Positions 1 through 11,267 of a DNA stretch of 64,000 nt are shown here, one piece after another (the first letter of the stretch is position 1; each line of letters starts with the position of its first letter). A program made the translations under genes and the position numbers. The notes beneath the pieces were generated by a model that did not search any database, was not told where the DNA came from, and saw nothing but the letters and a program-made list of their open reading frames with translations. This stretch comes from Patagioenas fasciata (taxonomy: Eukaryota; Chordata; Aves; Columbiformes; Columbidae), in NCBI RefSeq assembly GCF_037038585.1, contig NC_092520.1, forward strand, positions 61,710,001 through 61,774,000, in the 5' to 3' direction.

Positions 1-195
1 ATCAACATTTGGGCCCCACTGGAGTTAAAAGGAGCATTGTCGTTTTCTTCTGTGGGTAGAGCGTCATGCCAAGTCTCCTGATACCTTTTTCCCAGGACTT
101 CTCACACTGTCCCTCAGAGTTGAGTTCATTGTAGCAGTGTGGGTCATTTTCAAAACACAATCTCACTGCACTTTGTGGATTGAGAGTCCCCTTTC

Positions 196-372
196 ATGGT
201 TTTTACTTCTTTTTCTTTTTTTTTCCCCCCCTTTTTCTTTTTCTTTACCTTCTTTCTCTCTTCCTTTGTCCTGTTTCTCTTGGGTTTTTTTGTTTGGTTG
301 GTTTTTGTGTGTGTGTGCATGTTTTTTTGTTGGGTGTTGGTTTTGTTTTGTTTTTATGCATTAATTTGTGTT
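196..372. repeat. Pyrimidine-rich then GT-rich low-complexity tract
   Basis: From about 196 to 283 the plus strand is almost entirely C and T. From about 284 to 372 it becomes T-rich with GTTTG, GGTTGG and a short GTGTGTGTGTG run. The long hydrophobic open frames across it (Phe, Leu, Cys, Val rich) come from this composition and are not genes. The GTTTTGTTTTG part resembles, on the opposite strand, the A-rich CAAAC tracts seen elsewhere in the window. Confidence 0.8.
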
Positions 373-819
373 TGGTGAAGAGGGGCAAAAGAAACTCCAT
401 ACAAAATGAATCAATACTACCCCAAAGCTCATATTGTCATTTGTTTGTCTGAAACCTACAGAAAAAATAATAGCTTTCATTAAACACAGAAAAATAGCTT
501 GCTGGTTAATACACTTCTAAATGAATTGTGGTCCCAAGCGACACTGGCATCCTTCACATTTTACTGTCTATAGGTGTCTGTCTGCTGGAGGGATGTGGGA
601 GGGTGACAAATCTGCAGGAAAGCCTTTCATTTATGATTGCCTTATTTAGACCGGGTGGATTAATTTTCTCTACTGCTGAGAAGCAGGTTAATAGGTCCTC
701 CTACTTAAATTCAAGAACAAAGTAAGTGTTGCAGGCAAATGCATTGCATAGATTAGCTCATTTACTTTATGAAAAACCTTTGCCTATTTTTTTTTTTTTT
801 AATTTTCACCGACTGCTAG

Positions 820-849
820 CTACGTTCAGCTACATTCAGCTACGTTCAG
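820..849 (+). repeat. Three-copy 10-bp tandem repeat
   Basis: The unit CTACGTTCAG occurs three times head to tail; the middle copy differs by one base (CTACATTCAG). It sits directly after a poly-T run. Too short to be a satellite; a small minisatellite-like expansion. Confidence 0.85.
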
Positions 850-2049
850 TAGAAAACACACAGCTGAGCTATTGTAGCAATATAAAAGCTTTATATTACT
901 GTGTGAACATGCTTTCTCCTAGATTGAGCACTGCTGGCAGATTTTTTTTTTTTTTAATTTGAAAATATCAGCCATAGCAGAAATATCTTTGTATTACTTT
1001 TATATCTTTATTTTTCTCTGTAGCTTGAGTGAATGGCTGTTGTATGAAAACCAATCAGTTATGACAAAACTACAATAACCCTATGGCTACAGCTCAGGAA
1101 GAATTTATTCCCCTCAAGACAGTAAGGTGCAATCAGTGAACAAATCCCAGTGAGACTGTTTCGATGACATGTAGGGCTAAGTATTATGATGAATTACTTG
1201 GTAACTTCACCAAAGGAAGTCTCAAAATCTTTTTCGAAATGACTGACACTCTGAAGAAAATGCTGCCATTTGGGCAAGTAGGAAATTTTAATAAATTTTT
1301 AAAGTATTTTCAGTTGAAAGAAAGTCCCAGATCTGTAGCTGTCTATCACCCTTTCTCTCATGCTTACTAACAAGGAAATTGTATTTCACTGAATTCCAGC
1401 ACGAACCACTCTTTGTCAGACTGAATCCCACCAAACAGAAGTGAAATAATACTTGCAATAACTGTTCCCCCCTAGTTGTTTTACAGGCATTTAATCAAAT
1501 ATAGCATTAATATAGATCATTTGTCTACTGATTTCTTAAATAAACAGGTGACTTTCCTAATGGAGAAATTAGACACTCCTCGGGAGATAAAACAATAAAG
1601 TTTGAGAGAGGATGAAATGTCAAAATTTCTGCATTGGGTAAGAGTTCATTCTCGTTGTATTTGTGAAACTGGAGGAAAGTTTGTATCCTCCATGAGAACA
1701 GATAATTCCCCCAGATCAGAATTCAGTGTCTGCAGTTTACTCGTTCCTGCTGGTGATTATGGAACATCACACAATATGAATTATTTCAGGGAAAAAAATG
1801 CCTACTTTGTTGAATTCAGAATTTACTTCCATATGATATTATGATCACATGTGTGTAAAAGGTGTTTTAATGATACCTTTTTTACTGCTGATCTGTCTCT
1901 CTTTTTTGAAATAAAAAGTTCAGTGCATTTGTCTGGCATGTCAGTTTTCAATTGAATCCAGTGGTTCACAATATTTTGTTTGTTTGTTTGTTTTTTTACT
2001 CCAGTCTTGCTTTAGTAATTTTCATGGTTTCTATTTGGGGTGAAATCCT

Positions 2050-2460
2050 GGCCAAGGTTACAGTGAAACAGGCCCAAAATGGTCACAGGCTTGGTGACAG
2101 TTACCAATCCTATTCCTGAGCACCAGTGATGCTAAATGTAGGAGCTAATAAAATAAGGAAAATAAGCATAAGGATGACATGGTCAGTAGCTGACCCATTA
2201 AAAGTGTCTCCTATTAATATCACAGACTGGACAAGGCTCTGGTTGCCCAACCCTGCCAGGATGAACCCCATGGTGATGCCCTGCTGCTCCAGGCCCCCTA
2301 GAGAGCCCCCAGTCCTTGATACTGTGCTTGCTAATAAAGCCTGCTGCATCCAGCCATTGCAGCAATACTGGCGTGTGAGTTGTCCCACCACATCTCCACT
2401 GCCTCGTGAGGTCATAGCCCGGATACATTTTACAGGGAGGCAAGGAAAGGACTGAAGCCA
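2050..2460 (-). other. Unassigned segment with a 101-codon minus-strand open frame
   Basis: This segment is more GC-rich than its surroundings and abuts transposable-element sequence on its right. On the minus strand it carries an open frame from 2415 down to 2110. Its translation has a polar Gln/Ser/Gly-rich first part (including LGGLEQQGITMGFILAGLG) and, near the end, a run of about 18 hydrophobic residues (HVILMLIFLILLAPTFSI) that could span a membrane, followed by a stop. I do not recognise the protein. It could be a remnant of a mobile element's reading frame, a pseudogene fragment or chance. The plus strand is open over much of the same stretch, which weakens any coding claim. No start context, splice signals or conserved motif decides the question. 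Confidence 0.3.
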
Positions 2461-2561
2461 ATATCAGCAGTGTTCTGTGGGATATGAATCAAGTCACTAA
2501 GCAATCTTATTTTCTGTGCAGCCCACCAGTATTTTTACTCCATTCATGTGTGTTGGAGAAA

Positions 2562-3060
2562 ATCACAGAATTATAAGCAGAATAGTTTGGGTTGGAAGGG
2601 ACCTTCAAAGTCATCTAGTCCAATGCACCTGCAATAAGCAGGGACATCTGCAACTAGATCAGGTTTTCAGAGCCCTGTCCAGCCTGGCCTTGAATGTTTC
2701 CAGCGATGGGGCACCTACCACCTCCCTGGGCAACCTGTGCCGATGTTTCATCACCCTCATTGTAAAAAATGTCTTGCTGTTATCTAATCTAAATCTCTCC
2801 TCTTTTAGTTTAAAATGGTTACTTCTTATCCTAGCACAACAGGTCTTTCTAAAAAGTTTGCCCTCATATTTCTTCTAGCTCCCTGTTAAGTACTGAAAGG
2901 CTGTAATAAGGTCTTCCCAGAGCCTTCTCTTAACAACCCCAACTCTCTCAGCCTGCCCTCACAGCAGAGCTGTTCCAGTCCTCTGACCATTTTTGTGGTC
3001 TCCTCTAGACCCTCTCCAACAGGTCCATGTCTTTCCTGTACTGAGACCTCCAAACAAACC
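2562..3060 (-). mobile_element. CR1 LINE, 5'-truncated 3' end
   Basis: The plus strand begins with AATCACAGAATTATAAGCAG and continues with GTTTGGGTTGGAAGGGACCT and a stretch ending in TCATCTAGTCCAATGCACCT, which is the reverse complement of the conserved 3' terminus of avian CR1. The similarity continues leftward in CR1 terms through the segments reading CCAGCCTGGCCTTGAATG, GGCACCTACCACCTCCCTGG and CTCAGCCTGCCCTCACAGCA. It fades after GGTCCATGTCTTTCCTGTAC near 3,050. The element is thus in minus orientation with its 3' end at about 2,562 and is truncated at its 5' end, as usual for CR1. Family assignment is from memory of the consensus; the right boundary is good to a few tens of bases. Confidence 0.93.
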
Positions 3061-3133
3061 CAGGCTCTCCATTTTCACTGTCAGGAAAACTCACTGGTTG
3101 AGATCTGTGGAGGGGTTTCGTTAGAAGGAGATA

Positions 3134-3440
3134 TGTTGTTGAATCAGTCAGGCCCAAAGGAATCTCAAGGCCATTTTGAGAAGCTGAGAACAGAATCTGC
3201 TGTGAGAAAGAGGGGCATTTCTTCATTAACAGGGCCTCAGCATGGCGTGAGTCGTCCGACCTATCATCGGTGGGGCTCCAGCGTGTGGACTGCCCATGAT
3301 GTTCATTTAGCAAATCCATGCTTGGAGCATGGATTCGTGATTAGAGAACAGTTGCGTATATCAGGAGACATGTTTCTGTAATAAATGGCTTTGCGTGATT
3401 CGCATTGAATCGGAGTGCTGACTCCTTTATCGTTCCAACA
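3134..3440 (+). mobile_element. Endogenous retrovirus LTR (about 307 bp)
   Basis: The element starts with TGTTG and ends with CAACA, the terminal inverted repeat expected of a retroviral LTR. An AATAAA polyadenylation signal lies at about 3,381-3,386, followed by a short U5-like tail to the CAACA end. The flanks read GAGATA on the left and GAGATC on the right, compatible with a 6-bp target duplication bearing one mismatch and so with a solo LTR. Alternatively, the purine-rich AGAAGGAGA just before TGTTG could be the polypurine tract of a truncated provirus, making this a 3' LTR. The start could also be shifted by three bases (second TGTTG at 3137). It contains a perfect 9-bp inverted repeat at 3,313-3,335. 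No internal retroviral gene is recognised to either side. Confidence 0.72.
3313..3335. repeat. Perfect 9-bp inverted repeat inside the LTR
   Basis: AATCCATGC and its exact complement GCATGGATT are separated by TTGGA. The repeat lies about 45 bases before the AATAAA signal of the LTR. In RNA it would fold as a stem-loop in the region where R begins or U3 ends. Confidence 0.85.
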
Positions 3441-4269
3441 GAGATCCTTTCCTGTAACAGCTCTGGGAAGGGAAGGTGTGATAGAACTGATAGCATGTTA
3501 AAACACAGCAGCACAGAAGTGAAAGGAAGGCAGGATGGATGCTGAAGACCTCTGAATACCTCTTCAGCCTGGTTCCCTTCAGAAAAGAAAGCACAAGTCT
3601 CCTCCTCTATAAAAGAAGGATTAATAATAGATTGTATTTAAATAGGGGGAAAATAATTGGAAAGAAGAAACCAAGGGAAAACAATTCAGGGGTATTGCAG
3701 ATATGCTTAGAGTGTGCTGTTGTAAGTTTTATGTGATAAAATCTTATCATGACCTACATGCCACTTCAGTTGTTCTGACTTGTATCTACTTCTAATAATT
3801 TCTTGTTTTTACATTAATCATCTAAAATCAAAACTGAGGAGGTACAAAATTATTCAAAAAGGCTCTTAATCTCATTGCTCCCCATACACACTCACCCAGG
3901 AAAAGTGTTAAGAACCAGAAAACAAGTTCATTGAAGTAAACTGAAATATCTTTCCTTTAAGAAACACGTGAGAAGTACTTACGGACATGAAGCTGACACA
4001 CTTATTTTGTGCTGCACAGATTGATTTGAAGGTTAAGGAGGGAGAAGATATATTCGTCATCCTGATGGCAGAACATAACCTTTCAAATTCCTATGGTGAT
4101 GTTTTAATGAAATGTGTCAAAAGGACATTTCACAGACCCAAAATCTGCCAAGAACACAAACAGATGTGTAACAAAATCCAGTGGCCCAAGTAGGGAAATG
4201 CATGCTTTTGTGTACTAGTGTGTTATTGATTTCTTTGTTATGCCAGATACCTTCTTTCATTCTTTCCAT
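3441..4269. other. No gene recognised between two LTR sequences
   Basis: This interval between the LTR ending at 3440 and the LTR fragment starting near 4270 contains unique-looking AT-rich DNA. I see no reading frame with familiar motifs and no splice-bounded exon. Parts of it could be decayed internal retroviral or LTR sequence, but I cannot show that. Confidence 0.5.
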
Positions 4270-4495
4270 GTCATTGCCAAATAACCTGCTTCCTCCTCAT
4301 TGCCCTGTACTTCTCTTGCTGAGCACAACGACACATGGTATGGAATATCCCGTTGGTCAATTCTGATCTGCCATCAGGCAGTGTCCCCTGTCAGCCTCTT
4401 GCCACCTCCAGCATACTGGCTTTTAGGGGCAGAGGGAAGAGACAAAACATTGACCCCTGGAGCTGGGAGTAAAACCTACTGGGACATTCCTGAAC
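4270..4495 (-). mobile_element. ERVL-like LTR fragment, U3 region, minus orientation
   Basis: Segments such as ATGGTATGGAATATCCCGTT, GGTCAATTCTGATCTGCC, CAGTGTCCCCTGTCAGCCTC and CCACCTCCAGCATACTGGC are the reverse complement of the U3 part of a widespread avian ERVL-type LTR. The plus form of that LTR has the order AGTAGGCTGGGGGTGCAC, then GGGACACAG, then CCAAAGGGATATTCCATACC, then GCTGAGCA. The same family in plus orientation lies at about 5,168-5,698. Both ends fade into diverged sequence, so this is an incomplete or old copy. Assigned from memory of the family, without alignment. Confidence 0.7.
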
Positions 4496-5167
4496 TTGCA
4501 AGTAATATTGTTGAATTGCTGTGTGACTTGACAGAAGGGTGCCTTGAATACTCCAATGACATCCAGCATCTCCTAGCATTGTTTTGGGTCTTGGCCTTTG
4601 CCTATTAAACCTCTGTTCAGCACGTATCAGCAGGGAAGGGAAAGCCTCTGCATCTGAGGACACCATGACTGAGACAGGAACTCAGCCCAAGCTGATCTTG
4701 GCATCCAACAATCCACCATGTTGCTTCTCCTCTCCTGAGTGACCTTCTTGACAGATGGGGCCCAAGTCACTGGCTGTTGTTATGGACACTCTGACAGGAG
4801 GACATGAAATGAGGGAGTAACATCATGGCATGGGATGAGGAAGTATATATATCAAGGGATGGGAAAGTGGTTAATGGGAATGTGTAAACCTGACTGTTGG
4901 ATGTAAATGTGATTTAAGTATTCAGTACAAGTTGCAAGTGTTGGTAAGAGGGCATTTCAAAAATGAGAAATAGAATGGAAAGGAAAAAGAAAGGTATGGT
5001 TTAGAAAGATCAAATATTGCAATGCAATCTGGGTGAGTTAAGTGGAAAAGTTTTAACACACTACAGAAATTAAACAATACAGGAACAGTATGGTCAGAGG
5101 ACACTTTGATTCATCAGATGACCTGGGACCTGAGCATAATATAAATGGCATGGAATAAAGAGTGAAG
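4496..5167. other. Spacer between oppositely oriented LTR copies
   Basis: No gene recognised. The part up to about 4,650 may still be diverged LTR sequence of the minus-oriented copy, since it contains TGCCTATTAAACCTCTG, but the match is not convincing. The rest, to 5,167, is unique-looking DNA with a short TATATATAT run near 4,843. Confidence 0.45.
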
Positions 5168-5698
5168 ATTGCAATGGGGCTGACTGGGCTGAAGTTCACT
5201 TTCTTCCCAGCAAAGCAGGGTTTTGGCTATTACTGAACAGTGCTTGCAGAACATCAAGGCTTCCTCTCCACCTCCCACCCAAAGGCCCACAGTCTGGGGC
5301 TGGCAAGAGGCTGCCAGGGAACACCGCCTGCGCAGCAGACTCAAATTGATCCAAGGAGTACCCTATACCATGGGACATCATGCCTCAGCAAGAATGGTTC
5401 AGGGCAATGAGGAGGAAGAGGGGACATTTGTGGGGATGCTGTTTGTCTTCACCAGCAAGCATTACACATACTGAGGCCCTGGTTGTCTGGAAGTGGATGA
5501 ATATCTGCCTGCCAATGAGAAGCAGAGAAAGTATTCCTTATTTCACTTGGCTTAAGCATGCAACTGTTGCTTTGCTTATCCAGCTGTCACAAAGATGAAC
5601 CACAAATCTTCTTCCTTCTCTTCTGTCTTCCCCCCATCCTGTTGGAGAGGGGAGGAGCAAAAGGCTGTGTGGGTGTTTGCTAGGGTGAACCCACCACA
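5168..5698 (+). mobile_element. ERVL-like LTR, nearly full length, probably solo
   Basis: The succession of blocks matches a common avian ERVL-type LTR in plus orientation: TTACTGAACAGTGCTTGCAG (U3), GGAGTACCCTATACCATGGG, the CATCATGCCTCAGCA block, the purine-rich AGGAGGAAGAGGGG block, TTTGTCTTCACCAGCAAGCA, CTGCCTGCCAATGAGAAGCA, TTGCTTTGCTTATCCAGCTG (where the family has its CTATTAAACTGTC block), the C/T-rich CTTCCCCCCATCCTGTTGG region and a terminal GGGTGAACCCACCACA. The TATA-like motif and ATTAAA signal of the family are mutated here, and there is apparent deletion near the left end, so the copy is old and unlikely to be active. No internal retroviral sequence follows. The start is approximate (5,160-5,175). 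Confidence 0.82.
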
Positions 5699-8324
5699 GA
5701 TGTAGATGACAATTCTTCCCTGGAACAAAATGTTTGTGTTGTTTATGGTACTTTGAAGGCATACCATAATATGTTAAAAATAATACTTTCATTTATTTAG
5801 TCATTTACTCATTTTCCCCCACAGCTTAAAACTATATTGACAGATTTTGGGAGTAGATCATGTAACTAGTGGTTCTTCCCTGGGCCTGTCCCCGTCAAAA
5901 ACACTTTGCACAGCTTTCATGGTGATGTACTGTCGGTCGGAGAAGGAAAAATGTGTTTAGAGAGGTAGCACAGGCAGCACTTGAGCGTGTGGGAGCAGAA
6001 AGCTGATGCCTGCTGAGGGCAGTTTGCAAAGGCTTAGTGTGAAAACATGGTCACACTCACCAAAGATGTGAAATTTGTTGTCATACTTGAAAGAAAAAAG
6101 TCACTGAAAATTAGATTCCTTCAAGGAATGCATTTACTGGAATGGAATTTGCACTCTCTTTCTGATCAAGGAGAGAAACTGTAGTATAGGGGAAGTGATA
6201 TTAACAGTTGCCTGGCCAGCCACTGTTAGAGCTGTGAATAGCAAAATCCTAGTGAAAATCTTTCCTCCTGAAGTTATTGGTAGCTCTATCACTCTTTTTA
6301 TTAGCAGTAGGTCTTAATCCAGAGCTCCAGTGTCCTGGTTGTCAGTACATACCACTTGCTATTATAATATACACACTTTTACAGAGAAAAATAGATTAAT
6401 TCATGTTACCAAAATATATAACTTCTCTGTCTTCCAGAAAACACATGGCAGTTAGTCCTTTGTTCCTTAGTATCTCATCCCTTTTTACAGGGCAAAACTG
6501 TTGAAAAAAATGTTCAAACATGTGTTTCTTCCTCTGTCTGGATTCTGTGGGGTTTTTTGAGTTTGGCAAAAAAAAAAAGTGAATGGCAAGAATGAGTTTT
6601 TCCAGTATCCCGGTTGACAAAGTTCAAATGTATTTAATTTCTTTTTAAAAAATACAAAGGAGGGAAAAAGCAATTTTACCTGATCAATAATTTATAGTCT
6701 AAAATGAGAGATAGAAGTAGGCAACGGAGGGAGGAAGGTGCAGCCCTGAGCAATAATTTGGCTTTATAAATTACAAAACAGTAAACGTGTTATGCGACAT
6801 CTGCAGGATTTGAATAGCACTTTATCCATTTTTAATACTTGAAAGATGTGTTGCAGATTGGGACACGCACGTTCTGTTTGCAAGCTGACAAAGTCTGTTC
6901 TACAGTCTGCTCCCAACTACGTGATCAGGTAACTTAAGAGTATTCTAAAGCACTTGGCAACTGTACTGTGTTTACAAATAAGGGCCTTGGTGGAGCTTAT
7001 CTGTCTTACACAAGATCTTTTTCTTGGACAGCAAAAGGCTTGATGTTAGTGAGATTGTTTGAATGATATAAATGCTTTTAACGTAGAATCTTATATGCCA
7101 AAATGCATATTAACACAGTTTCTGGTGAGTTTTTCTATAAAGACACTTTGTGCCTTGTGTTTGAACTCTTGTAAGAATTTCAATTTAATATTAAAGAGGT
7201 ATAAATAGTGCACTTACTCACCAGAAAGACATGAATTTACATCTTTTTCTGTCATGCACAAAATAAATAAATTTAGATGATCTTAGCTATTGTGGTAGCT
7301 GTGGGCAGCTCACTGTCAGAAAGAACAGATTAGTGTGTAGAATATAGGAAGTAATGACAGACTTTCCAGAAAAATAAATTAATGTTCAGTATATGAGCTG
7401 GCTTTAATCTTTTAATAGGGAACTGATACTTCTACACTGTATTTTTATGTCCTTTACTTTTTTCTAAACATTATTAACTTCATAAAAAGAAAATGTATAG
7501 GAGATATTATGTTGGATCTGTGTCACTTTTGCTCTCCAGACTGAGGCTTGTCTTACATTTTCTGTCACCTAATTGTTTCTAGTGTCATGACTTCATGTAT
7601 ACTGTTGCTTCTTTCTCTAATAATTAGATCTCACCAATAATTTTACTGTATTTATGATGTAAAAATGCCCATACTCCCTATCACTTCTTCTCTATACAAA
7701 ATAGCTCCGTTTTCACCTTTACAATCCTTAATCTATCTGTTTATTTGGAAAACAGAGTCACAAAAATCTGATTCAGCAGCAGTGTAGGCTCTGTGCTCAT
7801 GGAGTTGACGTAAAATTTTGGACATTAATCTTGCATCTTCTCTATTCCAACAGTTTCATGCTGATAATCTTTCAGATTGATTCCTTTTTTAAAAGACAGC
7901 AGGCTGAAATGGAGATTATAGCATAACAGTACTGTAACTATTCTTAGGAAATCATCATTTAGAAAAGCCCTGAGAGATCTCCTGGAGCTATTTCGTCCTA
8001 TTCCCCAATATGAAATCAAATACACGTGCCATTTAGTTTAGATAGATCTTATTTTGTCCTCTGTTGGAACTTCTTTTCAGATGACGGTCTATATGATAAT
8101 CAAAACAAAATGCTGAGATCAGACTCAGTCCACATACCTAGAAATAAAACAATAGCTTTAAAAATAAAAATGCTTGCAAATCATATTTTTTCAGTGCTTA
8201 TTCAGCTTATTATTCACAAAATAAAAGTTATGTTAATGACTAATAGACAGTTTCTGTTTTTCTGAAAGTAACATTAAAGCACATGGGAATTGTGAGTCTG
8301 TACTTGTGTTTCATTTAGTTGTGG

Positions 8325-8334
8325 GTTTTTTTGG

Positions 8335-8366
<32 letters not shown>

Positions 8367-8369
8367 TTT
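8325..8369. repeat. Poly-T tract
   Basis: About 45 bases that are nearly all T with a few G and one C interruption, followed by AATATAAAG. Possibly the A-tail of a decayed minus-strand retrotransposed copy, but no body of such an element is recognisable beside it. Confidence 0.9.
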
Positions 8370-11267
8370 AATATAAAGTAGTATTATTTGCCTTAGGTAG
8401 CATTTTACTCACACATTCAGAGATAATTCATTTCCACTGTAAATAAAGTTTCTTGCCCCAGGGGGTCTGAGTTTGTTAGTAGGTGTCAATATGGTCTGAA
8501 CATCTGCTCTACTGAAACAATATTTTACAATATTTATCCAGACATGACAATGTGCGCTCGACCTCCTTAGAAATACAGGGGATGCATTTGTTCCTGTAGA
8601 CGGGGCTTAGCTTAGCAAACTGTCCTTGTGTTTGTGCTCAGTGTATGATAGGATGAATGAATCCCTTCATGAATGTCAGTTGTTTCATGAAACTACTGTT
8701 GTCCTTCTGTAATAGCAGGACCAGAAGAAAGTAATCATAGTAGCATGAAGGGAAGCTTTTTTGTGACAGTACTCAGTCCAATTGGTCTTTCCTGGGTTTA
8801 CCAAAGGCTGTACTGAGAAACACAAGTGATTGAAGACTGAATCCAAACATATATTTAAAAAAAAATAAAAATTGTTGAATATATTCTGAACTAAATTCAA
8901 CTGCTAACTGCCTTAAACCTTGCTTTGAAGGAACTGATTTTTAATGTAATACAGCCTGCCTAAAGCAACAAGCAAAGTAAATAATTGCATAAAATGCTAC
9001 AATACTGTCAGCAAACTGAAAATGACTGTCACTCTGAGATGTCAAGGGAGTGCTGCCACATATCATTTGCAGCATTTAATTACAACATCATCAATCATGA
9101 TAATATCTTCAAAAATATTAAAGTATATACCAAGTGTCGTTCTTTTAAAGTATCACAGTGCCTTTTTTGTGGGTTATCCTCTAGGTTTCACTTCCCTTCA
9201 CATTTGACTGCTTAGGTGTGCATTGTCCTGCAATATTCCTGTGACCAATGTTACGACACCAGAACACTGTTTGTCATGACCACTGTGAGAGAGGGATAAT
9301 ATCTTCATTTTCTAGACAGATATACCAATAGCAGCAGTAAGGCTATGGCTATGCTGGGACTTTTGAACAGGAAATCTAAAGCTCCATGCTTGGAATATGT
9401 TCATCAGGAGATGAATAGAAGATGTGTAAACCCCCTATTCCTCTCCAGAAGGAGTAATTGAGTAAGAAGTTGCTGTTCCCCAGCAGTGGGAAAGCAGGTG
9501 AGGTGGGGACATCATACTGTAATTCTGATGGAATGATACCACCACTGATTTTCCTTCATTAAGTCTATTCTCACCACCTTTTAGCTCAATTTGTCTTGCT
9601 TGCTGTTCTTCCCCCTGCCCCCTGTACCTCCTTGCTTGCTATTAAAATGCCTTTCTGCTCTTTTACTACTGCTAAATCTCATTGCAGGCAAATATGACCA
9701 GCAGCTATTCTGATAAACCCTGTTTTCTCAGTGTTGCCCCATGGTAGGACTCTGCTGTTGCTCCTCCTCACTGTGGATTGGAAAAATTGTAAAAAGCAGC
9801 AGAGTGAAATGACTTGACTCTCTTCTGTTCTACTACTGTCCATCCTCATTGTTTTCTTTTGGATACAGTTTCTTTGTCAGCCCAGTTGTGACAGGAGCAG
9901 GTTGATTTTCCAAGTGTAGTCAGGGCTAGAAAGAGTCCTCAGAGCCTAATGGTATCTTCTTCAGGAACCTTTTTGCCTGCTATGGGAGACTTCATATCTT
10001 CAAGGTCATTACTATCCTAGGTAGTTTAGGTTTTCAAAGTGATTATATAGTTTTCTTTAAGGGAATAAAATGGTGAAAATAGGTTGATTTAAAGAGAGGT
10101 GATAATGAAGTCTTCTTTTCCACATAACTTTCTTCAGCTAGAAGTCGTAACTCACCAATGCATTGCTATTATTAATAAGTCTTCAATTCTAAAATGTGTG
10201 AGCGCTTTAATTTGTGAATGTAGTGTTTTACACCATTTTAAAGTGCAAAATACTTTCTTCCTTGGTTAATTAGCACTAGCTAGATACCCACAAGAGCACA
10301 ACCCTGTAATGCATCCAAATAACACGATTTAATTGATTCTTCTATGGCCTATTAAAAATGCATTGAGGGCCTAAAAGACTTAAATGGGAAAAACACAAAA
10401 AGCCCAGACTGGCCTCCATCTGACACTGAGACTGCATCTGAAAATTCTAATAAATGGAAAACTACTCCATATACAATTTTCCAACCAATCTCTAACTGCA
10501 CAAAAGTAATGATATGGAAGTTCAAACAATAAATTGTTATTTAATGCTAAATATAGCCCTTTATTTTGTGGGGGTTTTAGACTGAATGCAAGATGAGGTG
10601 AATAAGTTGAATTCAGTCTCATACATTATTCACAGGGACTGAGCTAACATGATCATTCTTTTTCGTGAAAGCCACTGCAAATAGCACAGCTATTCATTTT
10701 AGTACTGTTAATACAATGAAGACATGTTAATACGGAATGTCAGTGTCCTAAATCTGTTACTATTCTACCAAATCTATGTAGGTATAAATGATTTTTTCTG
10801 CATACCCTTATATTTCCCACCGTTGATACTTTCTACTTATTTTTTAATGATTCAAAATACATGCAAATACTGCACAAACTGAAGTAGTTGATCTACATTT
10901 ATGCAATAAACTCATTAAACCCTGTTAGCTGCTTTTTATTTCTTGCATCAGTCTTACATTGAGAGGAAATAATTAATGGTGAAATCCTTGTTAATGGGTG
11001 GCCTGCTGACAGGTTTCCTGAGTTCATGTTGACCTCTGCTTGCTTGCAGGCCAAAAACCTCCCATTTTTAATGTCTGTAGCCTTCCTGACGAATTTGGAT
11101 ACTATGGATCTGATTAATAGTTTGGAATGCAGTAGCCCCAGAGGGTCTAATCAAACACTAATGTTCTGGTAGGACAAGTATAGCCCTTTTTACCTGCTCA
11201 TAATAGTGTCTATATACATAGTAGCAGTGCTCAGCAGTGTTACAAAAAATAAACTCAGTAACGAACA

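Larger units (their letters stand above)
1..2040. other. Gene-free AT-rich DNA
   Basis: No coding exon, RNA gene or interspersed repeat could be recognised in these two kilobases. The content is AT-rich unique-looking sequence with low-complexity tracts (pyrimidine-rich and GT-rich near 196-372, T runs near 788-800 and 942-955) and one short 10-base tandem repeat, listed separately. Open frames here are at most 90 codons and have biased, low-complexity translations. Interpreted as intergenic DNA. Confidence 0.6.

Noticed and set aside
137..452. Overlapping hydrophobic 60-90-codon frames resembling membrane peptides
   Set aside because: They translate a pyrimidine-rich and GT-rich low-complexity tract, which yields Phe/Leu/Val/Cys runs in any frame.
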